Positions 45,650-53,432 of a DNA stretch of 64,000 nt are shown here, piece by piece (position 1 is the stretch's first letter; each line of letters begins with the position of its first letter). The position numbers were made by a program, and so were the translations under genes. This stretch comes from Beijerinckiaceae bacterium (GTDB lineage Bacteria; Pseudomonadota; Alphaproteobacteria; Rhizobiales; Beijerinckiaceae), in the NCBI GenBank assembly GCA_947454485.1, contig CANGJJ010000002.1:1-64000 (forward strand), in the 5' to 3' direction. A model generated the notes under the pieces. The model was given only the letters and a program-made list of their open reading frames with translations, made no database searches and was not told where the DNA came from.

Positions 45650-46507
45650 ATGTCGCTTCCGCGCCTCAATGGCATGATCGGCGCCCTCGAAAAGGGCCAG
45701 CACTGTTTCTCACTTTTCGCACCGCTCGAACCACAAGTGGCCATCGAGCTGCAACAATCCCCCTATGATGGCGTCGTCTTTGAAGGCGAACATCAGGGCT
45801 GGGATGTGCGCGCTCTGCGTGACAGCCTTCAGTTTCTGCTCAATCGCGGGCAGATCCTCAAGAATGGTTCGCCCGCGCCCTCCATCACGCCCATGGCGCG
45901 CGTGCCGGCCAATGGTGTCGAGAAGAACCAGTTCCTCGCCAAACAGGCTTTGGATCTTGGCTGCTATGGCATCGTCTTCCCGCATATCTCGACTGTGGAC
46001 GAGGCCTATAATGCCATCGCCGCATGCCGTTATCCGCGCCTGAAGAACAAGCCGCTCTATGAGCCGCAGGGCATTCGTGGTGACGGCCCCATGCAGGCTT
46101 GCCGCTATTGGGGCATCAGCCAGCAGGACTACTATGAGCGCGCCGATGTGTGGCCGCTTGCGCCCAAGGGCGAGATCCTCGCCGTATTGCAGATCGAAGA
46201 TACGACTGGCATTTCCAATCTGCGCGACATCTTGAAGAATGTGCCCGGCATTGGTGCCATCGTCATCGGCATCGGTGATCTGTCGCAGGAGCTGGGCTAT
46301 CCGCGCCAGTCAGATCATCCTGAAGTGCGCGCCGCCATGGCTGAGATCGTCGCCATCTGCAAAGAGATGAATGTGGTTGTCGGCCATCCCCATGTTGAGG
46401 CCTCCAATGCGCAGCGCATCGTCGACGAAGGCTTCCGCTTCTTGATGTGCGCCGCGCCGCGCAATTTCTCGACGCTGGAAAAGACGCGCGCCATCACTGG
46501 TCGCTAA
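45650..46507 (+). CDS. HpcH/HpaI family aldolase
   Basis: This is a 285-residue class II pyruvate-type aldolase. Recognisable blocks are FEGEHQGWDVRALRDSLQFL near the N-terminus, PMARVPANGVEKNQFLAKQA, GCYGIVFPHISTVDEA, AVLQIEDTTGISNLRDIL with the metal-binding glutamate region, and AIVIGIGDLSQELGYP with the downstream aspartate. Following a LigJ-like hydratase it is a plausible aldolase for 4-carboxy-4-hydroxy-2-oxoadipate, giving pyruvate and oxaloacetate. The usual enzyme for that step is an unrelated RraA-like protein, so this assignment is inference. AGGGGAGG precedes the ATG. Confidence 0.9.
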   Translation: MSLPRLNGMIGALEKGQHCFSLFAPLEPQVAIELQQSPYDGVVFEGEHQGWDVRALRDSLQFLLNRGQILKNGSPAPSITPMARVPANGVEKNQFLAKQALDLGCYGIVFPHISTVDEAYNAIAACRYPRLKNKPLYEPQGIRGDGPMQACRYWGISQQDYYERADVWPLAPKGEILAVLQIEDTTGISNLRDILKNVPGIGAIVIGIGDLSQELGYPRQSDHPEVRAAMAEIVAICKEMNVVVGHPHVEASNAQRIVDEGFRFLMCAAPRNFSTLEKTRAITGR

Positions 46508-46513
46508 TCCATC

Positions 46514-46542
46514 CGGGGCGGTCTTGCGCCGCCCCGTTTCTT
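46514..46542 (+). terminator. hairpin between aldolase and decarboxylase-like genes
   Basis: CGGGGCGG pairs with CCGCCCCG over a 7-base loop and is followed by TTTCTTG. The position, 7 bases after the aldolase stop, and the T-rich tail fit a terminator or attenuating structure inside the gene set. Confidence 0.6.
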
Positions 46543-46591
46543 GATCGGCTCGCGCGCAGCTGGGTCTCCGCGAGCCTTGCGGAGACACACA

Positions 46592-47500
46592 ATGTTCAAA
46601 GCCATTCCCGCCAGCGGCCCCGTCACGCTGCAAACCAATCTGGCCGATTATGCAATCAGCAAAGCCCTGAAGGGCGGCGAGATTGCCTCTGATCTTGTGA
46701 AGCTGGAATTCACCGGCACCAAGATCGCCAATCAAAGCTTCAAGCCCTATGTGCGCGAAGGAAAGTTCGATGCGAGCGAGCTTGCCATCGTGACGCTGTT
46801 GCAAGCGCTCGCCTGGAACAAGCCGATTGTCATGCTGCCAGCTGTCGTCGTGGGCCGCTTCCAGCACAATTGCATCTCTTATGATTGCCGCAAGGGCGAC
46901 ATCACCCCCAAGCAGCTTGAGGGCAAGCGCGTGGGCGTGCGCGCCTATACGCAGACGACGGGCGCTTGGGTGCGCGGTCTTCTGGCGCATGAATATGATG
47001 TCGACATCAACAAGGTGAAGTGGTTCACCTATGAAGATCCCCATGTGAGCGAATATCAAGAGCCCGACTTCCTCGCCCGCTTCGAGCCCAATGGCAAGAC
47101 GATGGAAGAGCTGATGTTCGAAGGCCTCTTTGATGCTGTGATCGTGGGCGGCGAAATCCCTAATGAGCCACGCGCCAAAACGCTCATTCCCAACGCCAAG
47201 CAGGCTGCGCTCGACTGGCACAAGAAGACGGGCGCTGTGACGGTGAACCACTTCTTCACTGTCTCCAATGAAGTCGCCAAGCGCCCCGAATTGGTGGCCG
47301 AGATTTGGCGGATGCTCAAAGCCTCGAAAGCCGCCATGCCCGCGCCTGCAGACGGTGTTGATGTGCATCCCTTCGGCTGGGAAGAGAACCGCAAAAATCT
47401 CGAACTCATCATCGAATATTCCTTCGAGCAGAAACTCATTCCGCGCAAAGTGAATGTCGAAGAGCTCATCACGCCCGTGACGCGCGATTTGAAGCTGTAA
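46592..47500 (+). CDS. 4,5-dihydroxyphthalate decarboxylase-like protein
   Basis: This is a 302-residue cytoplasmic protein without signal peptide. It belongs to the family that includes the phthalate-pathway 4,5-dihydroxyphthalate decarboxylase (Pht5/PhtD type), built on a periplasmic-binding-protein-like fold. Typical blocks are LADYAISKALKGGEIASDLV, SFKPYVREGKFDASELAIVT, GKRVGVRAYTQTTGAWVRGL, FEGLFDAVIVGGEIP and VNHFFTVSNEVAKRPELVAE. If the activity is conserved it would yield protocatechuate and CO2. GGAG lies 9 bases before the ATG at 46592. It sits between an aldolase and a cupin in a catabolic set. Confidence 0.8.
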   Translation: MFKAIPASGPVTLQTNLADYAISKALKGGEIASDLVKLEFTGTKIANQSFKPYVREGKFDASELAIVTLLQALAWNKPIVMLPAVVVGRFQHNCISYDCRKGDITPKQLEGKRVGVRAYTQTTGAWVRGLLAHEYDVDINKVKWFTYEDPHVSEYQEPDFLARFEPNGKTMEELMFEGLFDAVIVGGEIPNEPRAKTLIPNAKQAALDWHKKTGAVTVNHFFTVSNEVAKRPELVAEIWRMLKASKAAMPAPADGVDVHPFGWEENRKNLELIIEYSFEQKLIPRKVNVEELITPVTRDLKL

Positions 47501-47509
47501 GGATCAAAG

Positions 47510-48070
47510 ATGACACAGACCACACCCAAGCCCGTAAGGCGCATCGTCACCGGCCATGATGACAGCGGCAAGGCTGTCATTGTGATGGATGGCGCCGCCC
47601 CCAATCAGCGCGTGCGGGCCGCCACCGGTCTCGTCTCCACCCTGCTGTGGGTGACAGATGAAATGCCCGTCAATATTGCCAGCAATGCCGACCGCGCGGA
47701 TCGCGAGTCACCCGTCGCCCCGCCCAAACAGGGCAGCATTTTGCGCGTGGTGGATTTCCCCCCCGCTGGCGATACCAGCGGCATCAGCAATGAGGCCATG
47801 CTGAAAGAAATGGGCATTCACCATGACCATGGGGGCAAGCCCGCGCGCCATGCTTTCACCCATCGCACCAAAAGCGTCGACTATGCTTTCGTTCTGGAAG
47901 GCGAGATCGACATGCTGCTCGATGATTCAGAAGTGCATATGAAGGCTGGTGACATCATGGTGCAGCAAGGCACCAATCACGCTTGGGTCAACAATAGCGA
48001 CAAAGTCTGCCGCATGGCCTTTGTGCTCATGGATGCTGATGAGCCGCCCGCGTGGAAGAAAAACCCCTGA
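47510..48070 (+). CDS. cupin domain-containing protein
   Basis: This is a 186-residue single-cupin protein. The core at about 115-180 has HAFTHRTKSVDYAFVLEGEI, then MLLDDSEVHMKAGDIMVQQG and TNHAWVNNSD. The metal-binding pattern of the first cupin motif is weak (one histidine plus a glutamate), while the second motif histidine is present. Small cupins of this type recur in aromatic-degradation clusters, but no defined activity is known to me. It is 9 bases after the decarboxylase-like gene and is followed by a strong terminator. Confidence 0.88.
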   Translation: MTQTTPKPVRRIVTGHDDSGKAVIVMDGAAPNQRVRAATGLVSTLLWVTDEMPVNIASNADRADRESPVAPPKQGSILRVVDFPPAGDTSGISNEAMLKEMGIHHDHGGKPARHAFTHRTKSVDYAFVLEGEIDMLLDDSEVHMKAGDIMVQQGTNHAWVNNSDKVCRMAFVLMDADEPPAWKKNP

Positions 48071-48075
48071 ACGAC

Positions 48076-48104
48076 AAAGGGCCGGTTTGCACCGGCCCTT
48101 TTTA
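48076..48104. terminator. bidirectional rho-independent terminator
   Basis: AAAGGGCCGGT (48076-48086) pairs perfectly with ACCGGCCCTTT (48091-48101) over TTGC and continues into TTT. The leading AAA gives a T-run on the other strand, so it can end both the plus-strand set and the convergent MetE-like gene at 48116. Confidence 0.88.
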
Positions 48105-48115
48105 TTGGTCTGGTC

Positions 48116-49279
48116 TTAGCCCCAGAGTTCTTTGCTGGCGAGCTTGGCACCTTCCGCCAGCGCTTCAAACTTCGCCCACATGATGCTGGAGTGAACGCGC
48201 TGCAAGAGCGGGCCCTGCGCAAAGCCGCAATCGGTACCGGCGATGACATTCTCGCGGCCAACCAGATTGGCATAACGCACGATGCGCTCGGCCACGAGTT
48301 CGGGATGCTCCACCACATTGGTGGCATGGCTGATGACACCCGGCACAAGCACCTTGCCCGTCGGCAGCTTCACATCCTTCCACACTTTCCATTCATGTTC
48401 ATGGCGCGGATTGGCACCCTCGATCACGAATGCGCCCGCCTTGATCTTCAAGATCTGATGGACGATGTCGCGCAGCGGAATATCGGTCGTATGCGGACCC
48501 GGCCAGCTGCCCCAGCACACATGGTAACGCACCATGTCCTCGGGGATACCTTCCAGCGAATGGTTGATGATCTCGACCATGCGCTCCAACCAAGCCATAT
48601 AGTCCTTGGCGGTCTTGGGCGGCACCATGCGATCATAAGTGACAGCGGCGCGCGCATCATCGAGCTGCACAACAAGGCCAGCATCGGTGATCATTTTATA
48701 TTCGACGCGGATGGCCTCTGCGAGCGCGAGCGTGCACTCTTCTTCGGTCTTGTAATATTCGTTCTTGCGATCAGGAATGACGCTCGAAATCGCCGCAACG
48801 GGCAGGAAGCCATCTTCAAAACCCTGACCCGCGAGGGCGGCTTTGAAATTGTCGATATCCTGCTGCAGCTCAGCCTGACCCGTATAGGTGATCGGGCCGG
48901 TGCAAACTGATTCGGCATTAGTGTTCGGCGGATCGCGCGAATCCATCTCTGCATAGAAAGCCGCAAAGCGCGTGCGGTCAGCACCGGTGGCGAAAGGATT
49001 GACGCCCGAGAAGGGACGGCGCTCAAAGCCGCTGAGGCGTGTCAGCGCATATTGCGACCACGAGATCGACTTGCCGAACTCACCATCGCTAGGCACATCA
49101 ATGCCGGCGGCTTTCTGCTCACGCACAACCTCTTTCACGCTCGAAGCGAGGCAGGCCTTATAGGCGGCTTCATCATAGGGCTTGCGCGTCTGGCGAGCGC
49201 GGATGAATTCGCGCAAAGGCTCAGGGCGAATGAGGCTGCCCACATGGGTGGTGAGGATGCGATTCGTACTGCGTTTCAT
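48116..49279 (-). CDS. cobalamin-independent methionine synthase II-like protein (MetE core domain, copy 2)
   Basis: This 387-residue MetE-core protein is a distant paralogue of the one at 39386. It opens ILTTHVGSLIRPEPLREF. The zinc ligands are visible: HVC in YHVCWGSWPGPHTTDIP, Glu in FVIEGANPRHEHEW and Cys in VIAGTDCGFAQGP. WSQYALTRLSGFERRPF and VPSDGEFGKSISW are shared with uncharacterised stand-alone members. There is no N-terminal methylfolate domain. GGAGGAG lies 6 bases before the ATG. It probably forms a unit with the molybdenum hydroxylase gene just upstream. The substrate is unknown; alkyl transfer to or from a thiol is inferred from the zinc site. Confidence 0.9.
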   Translation of the reverse strand: MKRSTNRILTTHVGSLIRPEPLREFIRARQTRKPYDEAAYKACLASSVKEVVREQKAAGIDVPSDGEFGKSISWSQYALTRLSGFERRPFSGVNPFATGADRTRFAAFYAEMDSRDPPNTNAESVCTGPITYTGQAELQQDIDNFKAALAGQGFEDGFLPVAAISSVIPDRKNEYYKTEEECTLALAEAIRVEYKMITDAGLVVQLDDARAAVTYDRMVPPKTAKDYMAWLERMVEIINHSLEGIPEDMVRYHVCWGSWPGPHTTDIPLRDIVHQILKIKAGAFVIEGANPRHEHEWKVWKDVKLPTGKVLVPGVISHATNVVEHPELVAERIVRYANLVGRENVIAGTDCGFAQGPLLQRVHSSIMWAKFEALAEGAKLASKELWG

Positions 49280-49340
49280 ATGGATCTCCTCCGGCCCGTC
49301 GGCCGCGCCTCGCCTAACACGGCCTCAGCCGCGTTTCAAA

Positions 49341-51716
49341 TCAGCCCTGCTGCGCCTCTTGCAGAGCCGCCCAAACCCGCTCAGGGGTCGCGGGCATATC
49401 AAGATGGCGCACACCAGCTACCGACAAAGCATGGCAGATGGCATTCATTACCACCGCTGAGGCGGGCGTTGTGCCACCCTCCCCGCCACCCTTGATGCGC
49501 AGCGGATTGCCCCCTGTTGGATGTTCGGCCATCTCAACCTTGAAGCGGGGGAATTGCGCGGCGCGCGGCATGGCATAATCCATGAAGCTGCCAGTCAGCA
49601 CCTGACCCGATGTGTCATAGCGCACACCCTCACCCAGTGCCGGGCCTGCGCCCTGCACGATACCGCCATGGACCTGGCCATGCAGAATGAGCGGATTGAC
49701 CGGCTGGCCCGCATCATCAACCGTCGCATAGTCGGTGATCTCGATCTCGCCCGTCTGCGGATCAATCTCAACTTCGCAGACTGCCGCACCTGTGGGGTGG
49801 GCCGCAATGCGCCCATTGAAGGTACACGCCGACTGAAGCGGTGCCCGCAGCTCGTCGGGCAAAGCAGAATTGGAGGCGCATTCTTTGGCAAGATCGAAAA
49901 TGTCAAAGCGTCGATTGTTGTGCAGTGTCTGGAAGAAACCATCTTCAAAGCGCACATCATCGACAGCAACATCGAGCAAGGCTGCTGCGACCAGCTTGCC
50001 TTGTGCGATGACTTTCTCGCTCGCCTCCACCATCAAAGTGCCAGCAATGCGCATAGAGCGATCAGAATGTGAGCCGCCACCAGAGGCCACGCTCTGCGTA
50101 TCACCATAGATGAGGCGCACATCATAAGGCGTCACACCCACAAGATCGGCGACAACCTGCGCGAAAGTGGTCTCATGCCCCTGGCCGGTTGTTTGCGTGC
50201 CAACAACAAGCTCGACATGACCTTCAGGGCGCACCGCGATTTCAACACGCTCATGGGGCGCACCAACCGGTGTCTCAACATAATTGGCAATGCCAATACC
50301 CGCGAGCTTGCCGCGCTTGGCCGCCTCAGAACGGCGCATATCAAAGCCCTGCCAATCAGCGAGCTTCAAAACCTGATCAAGATTGCCGAAGAAGTCGCCG
50401 CTGTCATAAGTCAGACCCGAAGCCGTGCGATAGGGCAGGCTTGCGAGTGGGATCATATTGCGACGGCGCAGTTCAATCCGGTCGATGCCAAGATCTTGCG
50501 CAGCCATATCGAGCAGACGCTCAATCACCAATGTCGCTTCAGGACGACCTGCACCACGATAAGGCGCAATCGGAACTGTATTCGTTACCACCGCCTTCAA
50601 ACGCACACCGGCTTTGGGAATATCATAGACCGTTGTGCCAACGCGCCAGCCATTATGCAGCGGCGTATAGGCAACCGTATGCGCGCCCACATTGCTGATG
50701 ATCTCGACATCATAACCAAGAATACGGCCCGTCTTGTCGAGTGCGAGACGCGCATGGGTGACGCTGTCGCGACCCTGATAATCGCTCAAGAAACATTCAC
50801 TGCGATCACCCGTCCATTTGACCGGGCGGCCAATCTTGCGCGCGGCCCAGATGACCCCGAGCTGCTCAGCATAACTATTGGTGCGCGTGCCAAAACCACC
50901 GCCCGTATCAGGCACAATCACGCGCATACGCTCGGCAGGCAGTTTCATCGCCGCGCAGATACCCATGCGCAACCGATGTGCGCCCTGACAGCCCGAGATG
51001 AGCACATAGCTGTCGCTGGCCGCATCATAGTCGCCAAGCGCTGAGCGCGGCTCCATTTGCGCGGTCACAGTGCGCTGGCTACGGAAACTGCTCGTCACAA
51101 TATGCGCCGCAGTGGCAAAAGCCTCTTCAAGCCCAGTACGATCATTCACATCAGCATCAAGCGCCAGATTGCCGGCAATATCGGGCCACAGTTGCGGCGC
51201 ATCGGCGCGCAATGCGTCCAAACCATCGGTGACGGCGGGCAAGATCTCATAGTCCACGACCAGCGCATCAGCTGCATCGCGCGCTTGTTCGCGTGTCTGC
51301 GCCACGATCATGGCGACCGGCTCACCGGGATAACGCGCCACATCAATCGCAAAGGGAATATGCGGCATGTCATGCACAAGATGACCCATGCTGGCCTGAA
51401 AGGCACCGCGCTTCCAATCCACCGCATCAGCCGAGACGGCACCTTGCGAAAATCCGCCAAACCCTTCGGCCGCATAATCTGCACCGGTGAGGACGCAGAG
51501 CACACCTTCCATCTTGCGCACTGAGGCAAGATCCATCGCGCGGATACGTGCATGGGCATGGGGCGAGCGCGCGAAGACAGCGTGAACTTGTCCGGGCAGA
51601 TCAATATCGTCCGTGTAGCGGCCAGCGCCGCGCACCAAACGCAGATCTTCAAAACGCGGCAGTGATTGTCCGATCCACGGACGTTTGCCCACTGACTGAT
51701 CCGCTCTGTGCGCCAC
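49341..51716 (-). CDS. xanthine dehydrogenase family molybdopterin-binding subunit
   Basis: This is a 791-residue large subunit of a molybdenum hydroxylase (CoxL/XdhB class). The N-terminal a/b hammerhead covers about 18-135 (RFEDLRLVRGAGRYTDDIDL). The MoCo domain includes VPDTGGGFGTRTNSYAEQL, APYRGAGRPEATLVIERLLD, GTQTTGQGHETTFAQVVAD and the catalytic glutamate in IKGGGEGGTTPAS. AYRC.FR, the CO-dehydrogenase signature, is absent, so it is not a form I CODH. The [2Fe-2S] and FAD subunits normally encoded alongside are missing here. It likely hydroxylates an aromatic or N-heterocyclic substrate using water if partners exist elsewhere. Confidence 0.93.
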   Translation of the reverse strand: MAHRADQSVGKRPWIGQSLPRFEDLRLVRGAGRYTDDIDLPGQVHAVFARSPHAHARIRAMDLASVRKMEGVLCVLTGADYAAEGFGGFSQGAVSADAVDWKRGAFQASMGHLVHDMPHIPFAIDVARYPGEPVAMIVAQTREQARDAADALVVDYEILPAVTDGLDALRADAPQLWPDIAGNLALDADVNDRTGLEEAFATAAHIVTSSFRSQRTVTAQMEPRSALGDYDAASDSYVLISGCQGAHRLRMGICAAMKLPAERMRVIVPDTGGGFGTRTNSYAEQLGVIWAARKIGRPVKWTGDRSECFLSDYQGRDSVTHARLALDKTGRILGYDVEIISNVGAHTVAYTPLHNGWRVGTTVYDIPKAGVRLKAVVTNTVPIAPYRGAGRPEATLVIERLLDMAAQDLGIDRIELRRRNMIPLASLPYRTASGLTYDSGDFFGNLDQVLKLADWQGFDMRRSEAAKRGKLAGIGIANYVETPVGAPHERVEIAVRPEGHVELVVGTQTTGQGHETTFAQVVADLVGVTPYDVRLIYGDTQSVASGGGSHSDRSMRIAGTLMVEASEKVIAQGKLVAAALLDVAVDDVRFEDGFFQTLHNNRRFDIFDLAKECASNSALPDELRAPLQSACTFNGRIAAHPTGAAVCEVEIDPQTGEIEITDYATVDDAGQPVNPLILHGQVHGGIVQGAGPALGEGVRYDTSGQVLTGSFMDYAMPRAAQFPRFKVEMAEHPTGGNPLRIKGGGEGGTTPASAVVMNAICHALSVAGVRHLDMPATPERVWAALQEAQQG

Positions 51717-51810
51717 CGCTTGCTCCCTGCCCTTGCTTGCCTTTCAGAGCGCACCGGCTAAGGTTGCGCCGCAACGCTTCTATAACATCAACGCGCGTGT
51801 GGAAACGATA

Positions 51811-53355
51811 ATGGGCGACGTCACGACTACGAATACATCTGCGGCTGTAGATCTTGAGGCATTCCGCCTGCGCCGCTTTGTCGAATCCCTCCCCGCCGAG
51901 GAGCTGGATGAGCGCCGCGATCCCGTCGACCTTGCCGATCTGCCCCAGATTATTGATGGCAACCCCAAAGCGGTGCTGTTCCGCAAAGCGGGCAGCGATG
52001 CGCAAGAGATCGTCGCCAGTGTCTGCGCCAGCCGCTCGCGATTGGCCCGCGCCTTTGGCGTTGCGCCCGCAGGCCTCTTCAATGAAGTGCAGCGCCGTCT
52101 GCGCAACCAGCCCACCGTCGTTGAGATCGCGCAATCCGATGCACCTTGCCAGCAAGTCGTGCTGACCGGCGATGCGGCTGACCTGACCCGCCTGCCCGCA
52201 CATTTGCAGCACGGCCTCGATGGCGCGCCCTATATTTCGGCGGCCATCGATTATGTGCGCGATCCGCGCAGCGGCCTCACCAATGTCGGCATTCGCCGCC
52301 TCATGCTGCGCGGCCCCACAGAGGCGGGCGCCGATCTTGTCGCCCCCAGCGATCTCAAGGCCATTTATGAAACAAGCTCGCGCCGGGGCGAGCGCCTGCC
52401 GGTGAGCTTTGTGATTGGCGCGCATCCGGTCGATTATGTGGCTGCCATGATGCGACTGCCTGTCGATGAATTGGGCGTTGTCGCCTCTTTGCGCGATGCG
52501 CCGCTGGGCGTTGTCAAATGCGTGACCAATGACATTCTGGTGCCTGCAGATGCCGAAATGGTGCTCGAAGGCTATCTCGATGAACATGGCCATGTGGAGC
52601 CCGAAGGGCCCTATGGCGAGTTTCTGGGCTATTATGGCGCGCTGAAGCGCAATCCCGTCTTCCATGTCACCGCGATCACCCACCGCAAAGATGCGCTCTT
52701 CCAGACGATGAGCATCAGCGGTCCGGCTTTGGGGCGCACTGACACGGCGCAGCTGGCGGCTCTGCGCGCAGAACTCACCGTCTGGCGCGCGCTCGAAACC
52801 GCTGTGCGTGAGCCGGTCTCAGTCTATGCGGCGGCCTCCAGTGGCGGCCTCCTGAATGTGCGTGTTGCCATTCGCCAGCGTGTGCCGGGCGAAGCGCGCA
52901 ATGCCATTGCCGCCACTCTGGGCTCGCTCGCCAATGTGAAACATGTCTTCGTTGTCGATCCGGATATCGACATCACCAATGATGAGCAGATGGATTGGGC
53001 ACTCGCCACGCGCTTTCAGGCCGACCGCGATCTGTTGATCATGGAGGGCTTGCGCGCCATGCCGCTCGACCCCTCTTTGAATGGCTCGCACAAAGGCGCC
53101 AAAGCAGGCTTTGATTGCACCTGGCCCTTTGGCTCGCACGACCGTCTTGATGTGCGCGTCCCCGAGGCGCCCCGCTTTGAGGGCAAGCGCTTTGCCTCTC
53201 TGCGCGAGGCTTTGGAGGATGGCCCCAAATTCTTCGAAGAGCTGATGACCGCTGTTGGCAGCCGCGATGGCCGCGAAGTCGTGCGGGAGTTGGACCAGCT
53301 GCGCAAATCCACATCGCTGACGCGTGATGCGCAGGGCCGATATTACTTTGGCTGA
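51811..53355 (+). CDS. UbiD family decarboxylase (copy 2)
   Basis: This is a 514-residue paralogue of the UbiD protein at 37875-39389; long blocks are near-identical. Shared landmarks are LTNVGIRRLMLRG, EGPYGEFLGYYGALKRNPVF with the paired glutamates, VTAITHRKDALFQTMSISG and VKHVFVVDPDIDITNDEQMD, ending in RELDQLRKSTSLTRDAQGR. It should require prenyl-FMN. The start at 51811 is chosen by alignment with copy 1; the N-terminus carries a short extra Thr/Asn-rich segment. It is divergent from the molybdenum hydroxylase and followed by a substrate-binding protein. Confidence 0.93.
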   Translation: MGDVTTTNTSAAVDLEAFRLRRFVESLPAEELDERRDPVDLADLPQIIDGNPKAVLFRKAGSDAQEIVASVCASRSRLARAFGVAPAGLFNEVQRRLRNQPTVVEIAQSDAPCQQVVLTGDAADLTRLPAHLQHGLDGAPYISAAIDYVRDPRSGLTNVGIRRLMLRGPTEAGADLVAPSDLKAIYETSSRRGERLPVSFVIGAHPVDYVAAMMRLPVDELGVVASLRDAPLGVVKCVTNDILVPADAEMVLEGYLDEHGHVEPEGPYGEFLGYYGALKRNPVFHVTAITHRKDALFQTMSISGPALGRTDTAQLAALRAELTVWRALETAVREPVSVYAAASSGGLLNVRVAIRQRVPGEARNAIAATLGSLANVKHVFVVDPDIDITNDEQMDWALATRFQADRDLLIMEGLRAMPLDPSLNGSHKGAKAGFDCTWPFGSHDRLDVRVPEAPRFEGKRFASLREALEDGPKFFEELMTAVGSRDGREVVRELDQLRKSTSLTRDAQGRYYFG

Positions 53356-53432
53356 GGCCACCGCTTGAACAGATGAGGCCGAGCCGATAAGGATCGGCCA
53401 ACAACAAGACGCTTCGCGTCACGGAGGAAGTA

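Noticed and set aside
46310-47368. Open frame of 352 codons antisense to the decarboxylase-like gene
   Set aside because: The sense strand encodes a recognisable family across the full length; the antisense frame is a shadow.
49341-51716. Form I carbon monoxide dehydrogenase CoxL
   Set aside because: The AYRCSFR active-site signature is missing (APYRGAGRPE instead) and no coxMS genes are adjacent.
51649-52683. Open frame of 344 codons antisense to UbiD copy 2
   Set aside because: It is a shadow of the UbiD gene and spans the divergent promoter region of the molybdenum hydroxylase.
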